Positions 22,832 to 31,516 are shown, counted from the stretch's first letter. The stretch: DNA of 43,044 nt from Modestobacter altitudinis (GCF_005930475.1 NZ_SJEW01000041.1:1-43044), one strand, 5' to 3'. Numbers and translations: made by a program. Notes: a model not told the origin generated them from the sequence alone.

Positions 22832-24829
22832 GTGCGCTCCCGCCTGATCGGCACCGGCGTCGCCGTCGCGGCGACGGTGCTGTGTGCTGCGGCGCTGGGA
22901 CTGGCGATCTGGGTGCGCTCCCGGATCGGGGAGGACTCGGACGGGTCGGTCAGCGGCGGCGTGATCGCGGTCGGCTACGCGCTGACCGGCGCACTGCTGG
23001 TCCACCTGCGGCCGCGCAACGCCATCGGCTGGCTCCTCGTGCTCAGCGGGCTGCTGCAGGGCGCGAGCGTCGGTTCGGGGGCCTACGGCGGCTACGGCGT
23101 GGACTCCGCCGTCCCGCCGTGGCCGCTCGCGGCCTGGGCCGCGCAGCTCGGGTCGATGCTGTGGTTCTCCTCCGTGGTCCTCCCGGTCACCGTGCTGATG
23201 GCCGTGTACCCCTCCGGTCGGCTGCCGTCACGGGCCTGGCGGTGGCCCGTCGGAGCGGTCTGCGTCGGCCTGGCCGGGCTCACCGTCGGCTCGACCCTCA
23301 GCCAGGGCGCCTACGACGACATCGCCTCCGGCCGCGCGCCACTCGTGCTCCCCACCGGCTGGTGGACCATCGCGCTGGGCGCCGTCTGGGCCGTCGCGCT
23401 GGTCCTCGGTGGCCTGACGATCTGGGCCGGCACCGTCGTCCGGCTGCTCCGGGCCCGGCTTCCGGAGCGCCAGCAGCTGGCCTGGCTGGTCTGCGTCGTC
23501 CTGCCGCTGACGGTCGCCATCTTCCTGCTGCCGGACGCGCCCGCGGTCGGCTTCGTGCTGGCGCTGCTGGTGCCCGCCGCGGTGGCCGTCGGCGTCCTGC
23601 GCTACCGGATGCTGGGCATCGTGGTCAGCCGCGGGCTGGTCTACGCCACGCTGACCGTGGCCGTCGTCGGCGGCTGCCTCACCGTCGCCGTGCTGGCCGG
23701 CGCAGCGCTCGGCCGGTCGATCTCCCCGGTGCCTGGTGCGGTCGCCGCGGCGCTGATCGCGGTCAGCCTGAGCCCGGCCCGTAGCCGCCTGCAGGCCGCC
23801 GCCGACCGGCTGGTCTACGGCGAGCGCCGAGACCCGGTGGCCGCGGTCGCTCGGTTGGGCGACCGAGTCGCCGAGGCCGACGAGGCCGACCTCCTCCCCG
23901 CCGTGCTGAGCACGGTGACCGCTGCGCTCCGGGCCCCCAGGGCATGGGTCACCGACCTGGACGGCCGGGTGCTGGCCACCGCGGGGGACAGGGACGTCGC
24001 CCCGGTGGCGCCGGTCCCCCTGCGGGTGGCCGGGCGCGACGTAGGCCACCTCCAGGTGGGCGCGCGGGCACCCGGTGAGGCGTTCACCGCCGGCGACGAA
24101 CGGTTGCTCGCGGCGCTGGCGCCGCAGGTGGCCGTGGTCGTGCGGGCGCTGCAGCTGGCGCGGTCCCTGGAGCAGGAGCGCGACCGCGTGCTCGCCGCCA
24201 CCCACGCCGAGCGGGACCGGATCCGCCGGGAGCTGCACGACGGGCTGGGGCCCTCCCTCGCCGGGATCAGCCTCGGGGTGCAGGCGGTGCAGGCCCAGCT
24301 CGACGGCACCGCCGGACCGGCCGTGGCCGGCATGCTGCCCCGGCTGCGTCAGGAGACCGACTCGGCCGTCGACGAGGTCCGCCGGATCATCGACGGCCTG
24401 CGGCCGGGACCGGTCGACGAGCTCGGCCTGCTGCCGGCGCTCCGACGGCACGCCGACGCGCTGCGGGTCTCGGTGCCGGTGCGGGTGCGCGCCGCCGACC
24501 TGCCGCCGCTGCGCCCGGACGTCGAGGCCGCCGCCTACCGCATCGCGGCCGAGGCGCTGACCAACGTGGCGCGCCATGCCGGAGCGAGCCGGGCCGACGT
24601 GTCCCTCGGCGTGCGCGGTGACCGGCTCACCGTGGCGGTGACTGACGACGGTTGCGGTCTGGCCGCCCCCCGCTCGGCGGAGCCGTCCGGGGACGGCTCC
24701 CCCGCCGGCGGGCTGGGGCTGACCTCGATGACCCGCCGCGCGGAGGAGCTCGGCGGCAGCCTGCGGGTGGAGAGCGACCGGCGCGGGACCCGGGTGGAGG
24801 CGCTGCTGCCGCTGGAGGGCGTCCGGTGA
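22832..24829 (+). CDS. sensor histidine kinase (NarL/LuxR-type system)
   Basis: A 665-residue membrane histidine kinase. The N-terminal half has about ten hydrophobic segments (for example LIGTGVAVAATVLCAAALGLAIWV and VVVSRGLVYATLTVAVVGGCLTVAVL) forming an uncharacterised membrane sensor. A GAF-like segment (residues about 340-445) follows. The HisKA_3 helix has the phospho-acceptor His469 in RIRRELHDGLGPSLAGISLG. The ATPase domain shows ALTNVARHAGASR (N box), VTDDGCGL and GLGLTSMTRRAEELGG. I chose a GTG because no sensible homology lies in the open frame upstream. Its stop overlaps the regulator start by four bases (GTGA). It would phosphorylate the downstream LuxR-type regulator; the signal is unknown. 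Confidence 0.93.
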   Translation: MRSRLIGTGVAVAATVLCAAALGLAIWVRSRIGEDSDGSVSGGVIAVGYALTGALLVHLRPRNAIGWLLVLSGLLQGASVGSGAYGGYGVDSAVPPWPLAAWAAQLGSMLWFSSVVLPVTVLMAVYPSGRLPSRAWRWPVGAVCVGLAGLTVGSTLSQGAYDDIASGRAPLVLPTGWWTIALGAVWAVALVLGGLTIWAGTVVRLLRARLPERQQLAWLVCVVLPLTVAIFLLPDAPAVGFVLALLVPAAVAVGVLRYRMLGIVVSRGLVYATLTVAVVGGCLTVAVLAGAALGRSISPVPGAVAAALIAVSLSPARSRLQAAADRLVYGERRDPVAAVARLGDRVAEADEADLLPAVLSTVTAALRAPRAWVTDLDGRVLATAGDRDVAPVAPVPLRVAGRDVGHLQVGARAPGEAFTAGDERLLAALAPQVAVVVRALQLARSLEQERDRVLAATHAERDRIRRELHDGLGPSLAGISLGVQAVQAQLDGTAGPAVAGMLPRLRQETDSAVDEVRRIIDGLRPGPVDELGLLPALRRHADALRVSVPVRVRAADLPPLRPDVEAAAYRIAAEALTNVARHAGASRADVSLGVRGDRLTVAVTDDGCGLAAPRSAEPSGDGSPAGGLGLTSMTRRAEELGGSLRVESDRRGTRVEALLPLEGVR

Positions 24830-25500
24830 CCGTGCGCGTGGCGCTGGCCGACGACCACCCGATGTACCGGTTCGGTCTGCGGGCGGCGCTGGAGACCTCC
24901 CCGGAGGTGGAGGTGGTGGGCGAGGCCGGGGACGGCGACGAGCTGGTCGCCCTGGTCGGCCGGCACTCCCCCGACGTCGTCCTCACCGATCTGTCGATGC
25001 CGCGGATGACCGGGACCGCCGCCGCGCTGGAGCTCGCGGTCCGGCACCCGCAGGTCGCCGTCCTGGTCCTGACCATGCACGAGGACGACGCGTCGCTGTT
25101 CGCCGCGCTGCGCGCCGGGGTGCGCGGCTACCTGCTCAAGGGCGCCGACCGGACCGAGATCGTCCGTGCGGTGCTCTCGGTCGCCGCGGGTGAGGCCGTG
25201 TACGGACCCGCGGTGGCGCGACGGATCGTGGACTTCTACACCGGCGCCGCCCGGGACTACCGCGCACAGACCTTCCCCGAGCTGACCGGCCGGGAACGGG
25301 AGGTGCTGGAGCTGCTCGCCGCCGGACTGGGCAACCACGAGGTGGCCCGCCGGCTCCAGCTGTCGGAGAAGACGGTCCGCAACCACGTGTCGGCGGTGCT
25401 CACCAAGCTGCAGGTGCCCGACCGCGCGGCCGCGGTGGCCCGGGCGCGCGACTCCGGGCTGGGAATGCCGCAGGCGGGGCGGCACTTGCCGGGTACGTGA
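24826..25500 (+). CDS. LuxR/NarL family response regulator
   Basis: A 224-residue response regulator. The receiver domain begins RVALADDHPMYRFGLR with acidic Asp9/Asp10, the phospho-acceptor Asp55 in VVLTDLSMP, the conserved Thr in LVLTMHEDD and Lys in YLLKGA. The C-terminal LuxR-type HTH is LTGREREVLELLAAGLGNHEVARRLQLSEKTVRNHVSAVLTKL. Translation is coupled to the kinase by a GTGA overlap, and its own stop overlaps the start of the F420-type reductase in the same way. Likely targets are its own operon and the divergent membrane/secreted protein pair. Confidence 0.95.
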   Translation: MTVRVALADDHPMYRFGLRAALETSPEVEVVGEAGDGDELVALVGRHSPDVVLTDLSMPRMTGTAAALELAVRHPQVAVLVLTMHEDDASLFAALRAGVRGYLLKGADRTEIVRAVLSVAAGEAVYGPAVARRIVDFYTGAARDYRAQTFPELTGREREVLELLAAGLGNHEVARRLQLSEKTVRNHVSAVLTKLQVPDRAAAVARARDSGLGMPQAGRHLPGT

Positions 25501-26189
25501 CGACCATCGGACTCATCGGCAGTGGCAACATCGGCAGCACCGTGGCGCGGCTGGCGGTCGACGCCGGCCACGACGTGGTGATCAGCAACAGCCGTGGACC
25601 GGAGACCCTCTCCGAGCTCGTGGCCGAGCTCGGCCCGAGGGCGCGGGCCGCCACCGCAGCGGAGGCCGCCGCGGCCGGCGACATCGTGGTGGTGACCGTG
25701 CCGCTGAAGAACTACCGCGAGGTACCGGTCGAGCCGCTGCGCGGCAAGGTCGTCATCGACACCAACAACTACTACCCCGAGCGCGACGGGCACGTCGCCG
25801 AACTCGACGACGAGTCGACGACGACCGGCGAGCTGCTCCAGGCCCACCTCCCCGAGTCCCAGGTCGTGAAGGCCTTCAACAGCATCTACGTCACCCAGCT
25901 CGGCACCCTGCAGCGGCCCGCGGGTGACCCGGAACGCTCCGTGCTCCCGATCGCCGGCGACGACGAGGCGGCCAAGCAGACGGTGACCGGGTTCCTCGAC
26001 TCGATCGGGTACGACGCCCACGACGTCGGCCCGCTCGCGGAGGGCTGGCGCTTCCAGCGGGACACCGCGGCCTACGTGATGATCTACGCCGTCCCCGGCC
26101 CCGACGCCCCCAACGGCCCCGGCCAGCAGGTGACCCGGGCGACGTTGCAGGAGAAGCTGGCCGCTGCAGTGCGCTACCGCGACATGTGA
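25497..26189 (+). CDS. NADPH-dependent F420 reductase family protein
   Basis: A 230-residue Rossmann-fold protein of the F420H2:NADP oxidoreductase-like family. The nucleotide motif is IGLIGSGNIGSTVARLAVDAGHDVVISNSRGP, where the Ser-Arg after the second strand is typical for NADP(H) phosphate binding. Other marks are DIVVVTVPLKNYREVP, VVIDTNNYYPERDG and VVKAFNSIYVTQLG. Some members reduce F420, others act on unknown substrates; the F420 role is a family-level guess. The GTG start overlaps the response-regulator stop (GTGA), an unusual partner for a two-component pair. A 17-bp hairpin follows. Confidence 0.88.
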   Translation: MTTIGLIGSGNIGSTVARLAVDAGHDVVISNSRGPETLSELVAELGPRARAATAAEAAAAGDIVVVTVPLKNYREVPVEPLRGKVVIDTNNYYPERDGHVAELDDESTTTGELLQAHLPESQVVKAFNSIYVTQLGTLQRPAGDPERSVLPIAGDDEAAKQTVTGFLDSIGYDAHDVGPLAEGWRFQRDTAAYVMIYAVPGPDAPNGPGQQVTRATLQEKLAAAVRYRDM

Positions 26190-26201
26190 GTCCTCGGAAC
26201 G

Positions 26202-26237
26202 CACGTAGGGCCCGGTCTCCAGACCGGGCCCTACGTG
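26202..26237. terminator. bidirectional hairpin terminator
   Basis: Perfect 17-base arms (CACGTAGGGCCCGGTCT and its complement) with a 2-base centre. It lies between the end of the F420-type reductase and the 3' end of the minus-strand tmRNA and can terminate both. Confidence 0.9.
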
Positions 26238-26262
26238 GTGGAACGGGGGGATTGACGTGGAG

Positions 26263-26635
26263 TGGAGGCGGCGGGAATCGAACCCGCGTCCTGCGACGCA
26301 TCACCAGGGCTTCTCCGAGCGCAGTCCGCTCTGTCTCTGCTCGACCCCACCGATCCCACGAACAAGTCGGTGTGACGGGCCCAGTCACTGTTTGGTGTCC
26401 CACACGCACCCGCGACCGGTGCGTGCAGTGAGTCATCTAGCTGATGCCAGGAACCGGATCGATGACGAACCCGGGCTGACAGACTCGCCTAGCTGCTGTT
26501 AGGCAGCGAGAGCGAAGTCGCGCTGACTGGAGTCGGCGCTTGTGTTTTTTGCAACGCGTGGTTAACGAGCTCATCGTTGCCTTCCTCGGCTCGCTTCCCC
26601 TGGTCACCCGACCGCAGTCGAGACCAATCGCCCCC
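26263..26635 (-). ncRNA. ssrA: transfer-messenger RNA (tmRNA)
   Basis: Rescues stalled ribosomes together with SmpB. On the minus strand the 5' end GGGGGCG pairs with CGCCTCC at the 3' end to form the acceptor stem (with one G-U pair), next to a T arm GCGGGTTCGATTCCCGC. The mRNA-like part encodes AKNTSADSSQRDFALAA followed by TAA (codons 26552-26502, stop 26501-26499), with the ALAA degradation end. Length is about 373 nt. After the discriminator A the DNA reads CT, so the 3' CCA is not encoded and must be added. This stretch is less GC-rich than its surroundings. smpB is in the same window, 7.7 kb away. Confidence 0.96.
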
Positions 26636-26694
26636 CTGTTGAGTTGTACGAGGACTGTAACGGCAGGTGGACCCGGAGTGTTCCACCGGCGTCC

Positions 26695-27846
26695 TCAGAT
26701 CCAGTCGCGCCGCTTGAACACCAGGTACAGCACGACGCTGACCATGAGCATCAGCACCAGGGCGAGCGGGTAGCCCAGCCGCCAGTCCAGCTCGGGCATG
26801 TGCGTGAAGTTCATCCCGTAGACGGTGCCGACCAGGGTCGGGGCGAACAGGATCGCGGCCCAGGCGGAGATCTTCTTGACCTCCTCGCCCTGCGCCAGCG
26901 ACGTCTCGGTGAGCTCGCGGATCTCCTCGTTCTGCCGCTGCGCGACCAGCGTGGCGTTCACGGTGAGGATGTCCCGCAGCTGCAGCCGGAAGCCCTCCAC
27001 CCGCTCGGTGACCTGCGTGACGTGGTCGGCGACGTCCCGCAGGTAGCTGCGCAGCTCCTCGTCGACGCCGTACTTCTCGAACCCGGCGGTGATGGCGGCC
27101 AAGATGCCGGTGAGCGGCTGGGCGGCCCGCTGGAAGTCCACCACCTCCTGGGACAGCTCGTAGATGCGCCGGGACACCTGCGGGTCGCCGCGGAAGACCT
27201 CGACCTCGATCTCGTCGATGTCGTTCTCCAGGCCGGCGACGACCGGCGCGTACCCGTCGACGACGGCGTCCAGGATCGCGTACAGCACCGCCTCGCTGCC
27301 CTGCGCCAGCAGCCCCGGGTCGCTCTCCAGCCGGCGGCGCACCCGGGAGAGGTCGGGCGACTCGCTGTGCCGGACGGTGATGACGAAGTCCCGGCCGAGG
27401 AACAGGTGCAGCTCGCCGAAGTCGACCTCCTCGGCGTCGTCGAGGTACCGGGCGGCCTTCAGGACGACGAAGAGCGTGTCGCCGTACCGCTCGAACTTCG
27501 GCCGCTGGTGCGCCTTGATCGCGTCCTCGACCGCCAGCTCGGGCAGGTCGTACTGCTCGGCCAGCTCACCGAGAGCGGCCGGGTCCGGCCGGTAGAGGCC
27601 CAGCCACACCATCCGGTCCTCGTAGCCCTCGGTCAGCCACTCGTGGCTCTCGGCGGGTGACGCCGGCGTGGCGATCCGCCGGCCGCCGGCGTAGACGGCG
27701 TTGTCCACCATCCGGGCAGGGCGGTCCACCGAGGTCAGCGGCGTCGCCGGCCGGTCGGGCAGCCGCGGCACGGCAGCGGCCGCGCGGGGGCGGCGGGTGA
27801 GGGTGGACAGAGCGGCGCGAGGCGCGCTGCGACGGCGGTCGGACAC
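26695..27846 (-). CDS. corA: CorA family magnesium/cobalt transporter
   Basis: A 383-residue CorA channel for Mg2+ (and Co2+). The large N-terminal cytoplasmic domain is followed by the long stalk helix (DVADHVTQVTERVEGFRLQL and onward). Two C-terminal membrane helices are visible, ILFAPTLVGTVYGMNF with the diagnostic GMN motif, and YPLALVLMLMVSVVLYLVF, then the basic end KRRDWI. I chose the GTG before SDRRRS, with GGGAGTCC upstream; a GTG 17 codons earlier is possible. The gene ends 59 bases before the tmRNA 5' end on the same strand. No M-box riboswitch was recognised in the leader. Confidence 0.94.
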   Translation of the reverse strand: MSDRRRSAPRAALSTLTRRPRAAAAVPRLPDRPATPLTSVDRPARMVDNAVYAGGRRIATPASPAESHEWLTEGYEDRMVWLGLYRPDPAALGELAEQYDLPELAVEDAIKAHQRPKFERYGDTLFVVLKAARYLDDAEEVDFGELHLFLGRDFVITVRHSESPDLSRVRRRLESDPGLLAQGSEAVLYAILDAVVDGYAPVVAGLENDIDEIEVEVFRGDPQVSRRIYELSQEVVDFQRAAQPLTGILAAITAGFEKYGVDEELRSYLRDVADHVTQVTERVEGFRLQLRDILTVNATLVAQRQNEEIRELTETSLAQGEEVKKISAWAAILFAPTLVGTVYGMNFTHMPELDWRLGYPLALVLMLMVSVVLYLVFKRRDWI

Positions 27847-28267
27847 GACGGACTCCCGGAGGACGCGGGGACGGGGACGCCGGAGCGGTCCCCGCACGCC
27901 GCACCGCCGCGGGTCAGGCGTCGACCGGGCGCGTCAGCAGGAGGGGACCTCGGGACTGTGACTGGGGGGCTCGGCACGCATCTGCCCGGTCACCTCCCCA
28001 CGTCCCTGGATGCCCGGCGGAGCGCCGCGGGGCCGTCGACCATCGTGACATGGCAGTGCGGGCCGGGGCATCCCGACCACCCGACCGGGGGATGAACGCC
28101 GGGTGACCGTCCGCCCGGGCAGCACCCGCCGGGAGTCCGCCGCCGACGGTGAGGTCTGGGCACAGTCGAGCTCTGCCCCCAGGTGGAGGCAGAGCTCGAC
28201 TCCCTGCGCCTGCACCGGCCCGGGGCGTGAGAGGCGGCCGGCCCGGCGAGCGCTGGACGACCGGAGG
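27847..28267. other. 421-base intergenic region upstream of corA
   Basis: Contains the leader and presumably the promoter of the minus-strand corA gene, plus one clear hairpin at 28164-28201 that ends the upstream minus-strand gene. Short open frames occur but lack ribosome sites and recognisable composition. I see no riboswitch, repeat or RNA gene. Confidence 0.5.
28164..28201 (-). terminator. hairpin terminator of the SCO6745-family gene
   Basis: Perfect 14-base arms (AGTCGAGCTCTGCC at 28164-28177, complement at 28188-28201) with a 10-base loop, 66 bases after the stop of the minus-strand gene ending at 28268. Confidence 0.7.
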
Positions 28268-29137
28268 TCAGCGGGAGGCGAAGACGCCGGCCGGATAGGC
28301 GCCGTTGGCGACCAGCCGCGCGGACAGCCGGCCCCCGAGGTCGGCCACCCGCTCGGACCGCTCGGCCCCCAGGTGCACGAAGGGCGCGGCGGAGAGCTCG
28401 TCGGTCTCCTGCTCGACCGCCGCGCGCAGGGCGACGCCGTCCGCGGTGAGCGCGCCGTCGGCGACCAGGCCGCGGTCGGTCAGCCCGGCGACCGCCGCCG
28501 CCCACTCCTCGGCCGACCACCCCCGGGTGGCCTGGGCGGCCTGCTCGGTGAACCCGCGGCCGGTGAGGGTGTGGGTGACCAGCGCCTCCAGGCCGCTGAG
28601 CCCGTGCCGCACCAGGGTCAGCACGTGCCCGTCGCCGCGGTGCTCGCGGAGCAGGGTGACCCCGTGCCACACCTGCAGCAGCGGGTCCTCCGGCCACGGC
28701 TGGTCGGCGTGCCCGGCGTACAGCGGTCGCCCCTCGGGGGTCAGCACGGTGCACGCCTCGCGGAGCAGGTCGGCGAGCTCGGCGACGTCCTCGGCCGGCG
28801 GGTCGGCGAGCAGCCGGGTGAGCGACGCCCGCGCCGCAGCCGACCGTGCGGCGAGCACCTGCTCGGGTGCCGCCAGCGTCCAGGCGCGCGGGATGTGCCG
28901 GGCCACGATGCCGGGCGCGTAGTTGCCGAACGTGGCGGTCACGACGCCGGGGCCGACCGCGCCCATCGCCGCCGCGCGGCCGGCGAAGTAGACCATCCGG
29001 CCGGGCCGGATGCCGATCGCCGTCAGCTGCTCGTCGGTCTCCGGCGCGAAGTAGACGTGCGAGTGCAGTGGCTCCAGCCGGCGGTGGGTTCGGGCCACGA
29101 GCCGCAGGGCAGGAGAGGGCTGATCGACGCTGACCAT
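28268..29137 (-). CDS. SCO6745 family protein
   Basis: A 289-residue protein of an actinobacterial family named after Streptomyces SCO6745, of unknown biochemical role. Typical segments are an N-terminal ARTHRRLEPLHSHVYFAPE, the GRAAAMGAVGPGVVTATFGNY stretch, and LLQVWHGVTLLREHRGDGHV. A C-terminal winged-helix-like part follows (GWSAEEWAAAVAGLTDRGLVADGALTADG). This last part looks like a degenerate MarR-type fold. I chose the ATG giving MVSVDQPSP. It is divergent from a TetR regulator, with two palindromic sites next to its start, so it may belong to that regulator's targets. Confidence 0.85.
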   Translation of the reverse strand: MVSVDQPSPALRLVARTHRRLEPLHSHVYFAPETDEQLTAIGIRPGRMVYFAGRAAAMGAVGPGVVTATFGNYAPGIVARHIPRAWTLAAPEQVLAARSAAARASLTRLLADPPAEDVAELADLLREACTVLTPEGRPLYAGHADQPWPEDPLLQVWHGVTLLREHRGDGHVLTLVRHGLSGLEALVTHTLTGRGFTEQAAQATRGWSAEEWAAAVAGLTDRGLVADGALTADGVALRAAVEQETDELSAAPFVHLGAERSERVADLGGRLSARLVANGAYPAGVFASR

Positions 29138-29167
29138 GAGCAGACCGTAGCCGGGGTGTGAACTGTG

Positions 29168-29193
29168 CAAGAACTTGACGCAGTAAGAACTTG
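29168..29193. promoter_or_regulatory. tandem palindromes, likely TetR operator
   Basis: CAAGAACTTG at 29168-29177 and TAAGAACTTG at 29184-29193, exactly 16 bases apart. The first is a palindrome except for its AA centre. They lie between the divergent SCO6745-family and TetR genes and probably bind the TetR product, perhaps as two dimers. Confidence 0.6.
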
Positions 29194-29280
29194 TACTCAG
29201 TTCAGCTTTCGGTCTACGGTGATCGCGTGATGGGGAGAGCCAAGGCAGCGAGCGTTCCGCGCTGTGCCGTGAACTCCGTC

Positions 29281-29859
29281 ATGGGGCTGCGGGAGCGCAA
29301 GAAGCTCGCCGCCTGGCGCACCATCCGCTCCACCGCGCTGCGCCTGATCAGTGAGCGCGGCTTCGACGCCGTCAGCGTCGAGGACATCGCCGCCGAGGCC
29401 GGGGTCTCCCGCACCACGTTCTTCAGCTACTTCCCCAGCAAGGAGGCCGTCGCCTTCGACCTCGACCCCGAGGAGCTCGCGCAGTGGCGCGCGCTGCTGG
29501 AGGACGACTCGAGGGACGCCCCGCTGTGGGAGGCGCTGACCGACCTCGTCGTCGACATGGCGAAGCTGCTGCCCGAGTGGCTGCCCGTGCAGAAGCGGGT
29601 GCTCGAGCAGTGCCCCTGGCTGGTCCACACCGCCCGGGGCACGTGCGACAGCTTCGCGCCCGACCTGAAGGCCTGGATCGCCCGCCGTCTCCCCGACGGC
29701 GACGACCTGAGGACCACGTTGGTCTTCAACACCGCCATGGCCGCGTTCATCACCGCGGTCGAGGCATGGGAACCGGACGACTCCTTCGACCAGCTCCTGG
29801 ACACGGTCCGAGACTGCCTGCGCTGGGCCGGCGCAGGACTCGCCCACCCCGTGAGCTGA
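29281..29859 (+). CDS. TetR family transcriptional regulator
   Basis: A regulator of about 192 residues. The N-terminal HTH runs from MGLRERKKLAAWRTIRSTALRLISERGFDAVSVEDIAAEAGVSRTTFFSYFPSKEAVAF, a classic TetR DNA-binding domain. The remainder is a helical ligand/dimer domain. I chose the ATG before GLRERKK because that is where the family usually begins. A GTG-ATG pair at 29227-29232 would add 17-18 residues, and a weak -10-like TACGGT at 29215-29220 could make that form leaderless. The MFS exporter 139 bases downstream and the divergent SCO6745-family gene are the likely targets. Confidence 0.9.
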   Translation: MGLRERKKLAAWRTIRSTALRLISERGFDAVSVEDIAAEAGVSRTTFFSYFPSKEAVAFDLDPEELAQWRALLEDDSRDAPLWEALTDLVVDMAKLLPEWLPVQKRVLEQCPWLVHTARGTCDSFAPDLKAWIARRLPDGDDLRTTLVFNTAMAAFITAVEAWEPDDSFDQLLDTVRDCLRWAGAGLAHPVS

Positions 29860-29998
29860 CCCGCACCACCCCCGACCGGCGCTGATCCGCCGGCCCTCCT
29901 GCTCCTCCGCCCGATGACCGCGCTGTGCCGCCGGTCGTCCGTGCCCGCACGCCCTCACCCCTCTCCACTGCGCTGCGCGCAGGAAGGACAGCTCTGCC

Positions 29999-31501
29999 AT
30001 GCCCGCAGACAACCTCACCACCCCACCGGGGACGACGTCGTCCGACGCCACCCCGGTCGTCGACACCGGACCCGACCCCCGCCGCTGGCTGGCGCTGGCG
30101 GTCATCGCCGTCGCCCAGCTGATGATCGTGCTCGACGTCTCCGTCGTGAACATCGCCCTCCCCGACGCCGGGATCGACCTGGGCATCAGCGCCGCCAACA
30201 TCCAGTGGGTGGTGACCGCCTACACCCTCGCCTTCGGTGGCCTGCTGCTGCTCGGCGGCCGGATCGCCGACTTCATCGGCCGCAAGCGCGCCTTCCTGAT
30301 CGGCCTGGCCGGCTTCGCCGGCGCCTCCGCGCTCGGCGGCATCGCCCCGAACCAGGAGCTGCTCTTCGCCGCCCGCGGTCTGCAGGGCGCCTTCGCCGCA
30401 CTGCTCGCGCCGGCCGCGCTGTCGCTGCTCGCCGTCACCTTCACCGACGCCAAGGAGCGGGCCCGGGCGTTCGCCGTCTTCGGGGCGATCTCCGGCGGTG
30501 GCGCCGCGATCGGCCTGATCCTCGGTGGCGTGCTCACCGAGTACGCGTCCTGGCGCTGGACGCTGGGCATCAACGTGCCGATCGCCGCCCTCACCATGGT
30601 GCTCGCCGTCGTGCTGGTGAAGGAGAGCCGGGCCACCGGTGACCGGCGCTACGACGTCCCCGGGGTGCTGCTGTCCACCCTGGGCCTGGTCAGCCTGGTC
30701 TACGGGTTCAGCAAGGCCGCCGAGGAGGGCGTGGGCTGGTCCGACCCGGTCACCCTCGGCCTGCTCGCCGTCGCCGCCGTGCTGCTCGTGTCGTTCGTGC
30801 TCTACGAGCGCCGCGCCAGCCACCCGCTGCTGCCGCTCCGCGTCGTCCTGGACCGCATCCGGGGTGGCTCGTACCTGGTCTTCCTGCTCGTCGGCGCCGG
30901 GATCTTCGCGATCTTCCTGTTCCTGACCTTTTACTTCCAGCAGACCCTGGGCTACAGCCCGCTGGAGTCCGGGTTCGCGTTCCTGCCCTTCAGCGGCGGC
31001 ATCATCGTGGGCGCCGGGATCGTGTCCCAGCTCCTCCCCCGCGTCGGGCCGCGTCCGCTGATCATCGCCGGCCTGGCCCTGGGGGTGCTCGGGATGCTCT
31101 GGCTGACCCAGATCGAGTCGACCAGCGCGTACGTCACCGAGGTGCTCCCCGCCGAGATCGCGATCAGCTTCGGCATGGCGGCGGTCTTCGTCCCGGCGTC
31201 CAGCACCGCACTGGTCGGCGTGGCCGAGCACGACGCCGGCATCGCCTCCGCGGTGCTGAACACCTCCCAGCAGGTCGGTGGCTCGCTGGGCCTGGCCCTG
31301 CTGAGCACCTTCTACGCCTCGGCGGTCACCGGTCACCTGGCCGACAACCCCGGCGAGGCGCCCGGTGAGGCCTTCGTGCACGGGTACCACGTGGCCTTCC
31401 TCTGGGGCGCCGTCTTCCTCGCCGTCGCCCTGGTGATCGCCGCGGTGCTCATCTCGGCGAAGAAGGACGACCTGCCCGCCGACGCCGCGATGGCCGTCTG
31501 A
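29999..31501 (+). CDS. MFS drug efflux transporter, DHA2 (EmrB/QacA) family
   Basis: A 500-residue exporter with 14 predicted membrane helices, driven by protons. Motif A is visible in GGRIADFIGRKRAFLIGL. TM1 carries AQLMIVLDVSVVNIALPDA (the LDxTVVNIALP-type motif D1 of DHA2 proteins) and TM5 carries GGAAIGLILGGVLTEYASWRWTLGINVPI (motif C). These place it with EmrB/QacA-type multidrug exporters; the real substrate is unknown. ATG with GGAAGGA upstream. It follows a TetR gene on the same strand, the normal arrangement for inducible efflux. A 16-bp hairpin follows the stop. Confidence 0.95.
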   Translation: MPADNLTTPPGTTSSDATPVVDTGPDPRRWLALAVIAVAQLMIVLDVSVVNIALPDAGIDLGISAANIQWVVTAYTLAFGGLLLLGGRIADFIGRKRAFLIGLAGFAGASALGGIAPNQELLFAARGLQGAFAALLAPAALSLLAVTFTDAKERARAFAVFGAISGGGAAIGLILGGVLTEYASWRWTLGINVPIAALTMVLAVVLVKESRATGDRRYDVPGVLLSTLGLVSLVYGFSKAAEEGVGWSDPVTLGLLAVAAVLLVSFVLYERRASHPLLPLRVVLDRIRGGSYLVFLLVGAGIFAIFLFLTFYFQQTLGYSPLESGFAFLPFSGGIIVGAGIVSQLLPRVGPRPLIIAGLALGVLGMLWLTQIESTSAYVTEVLPAEIAISFGMAAVFVPASSTALVGVAEHDAGIASAVLNTSQQVGGSLGLALLSTFYASAVTGHLADNPGEAPGEAFVHGYHVAFLWGAVFLAVALVIAAVLISAKKDDLPADAAMAV

Positions 31502-31516
31502 CCTCGCCCGTCACCG

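Noticed and set aside
27847-28160. M-box magnesium riboswitch upstream of corA
   Set aside because: None of the conserved M-box segments I know could be found in the leader on the corA strand.
28164-28201. Third cassette-type hairpin
   Set aside because: It has no partner hairpin and no AbiEi/DUF559 gene beside it; it fits a simple terminator of the SCO6745-family gene.
27934-28215. Small minus-strand frame in the corA leader region
   Set aside because: No ribosome site, no recognisable composition, and it runs through the terminator hairpin.
29750-31390. Long minus-strand frame opposite the MFS exporter
   Set aside because: Low-complexity Gly/Glu/Asp/Gln composition and full overlap with a well-supported exporter; a shadow frame.
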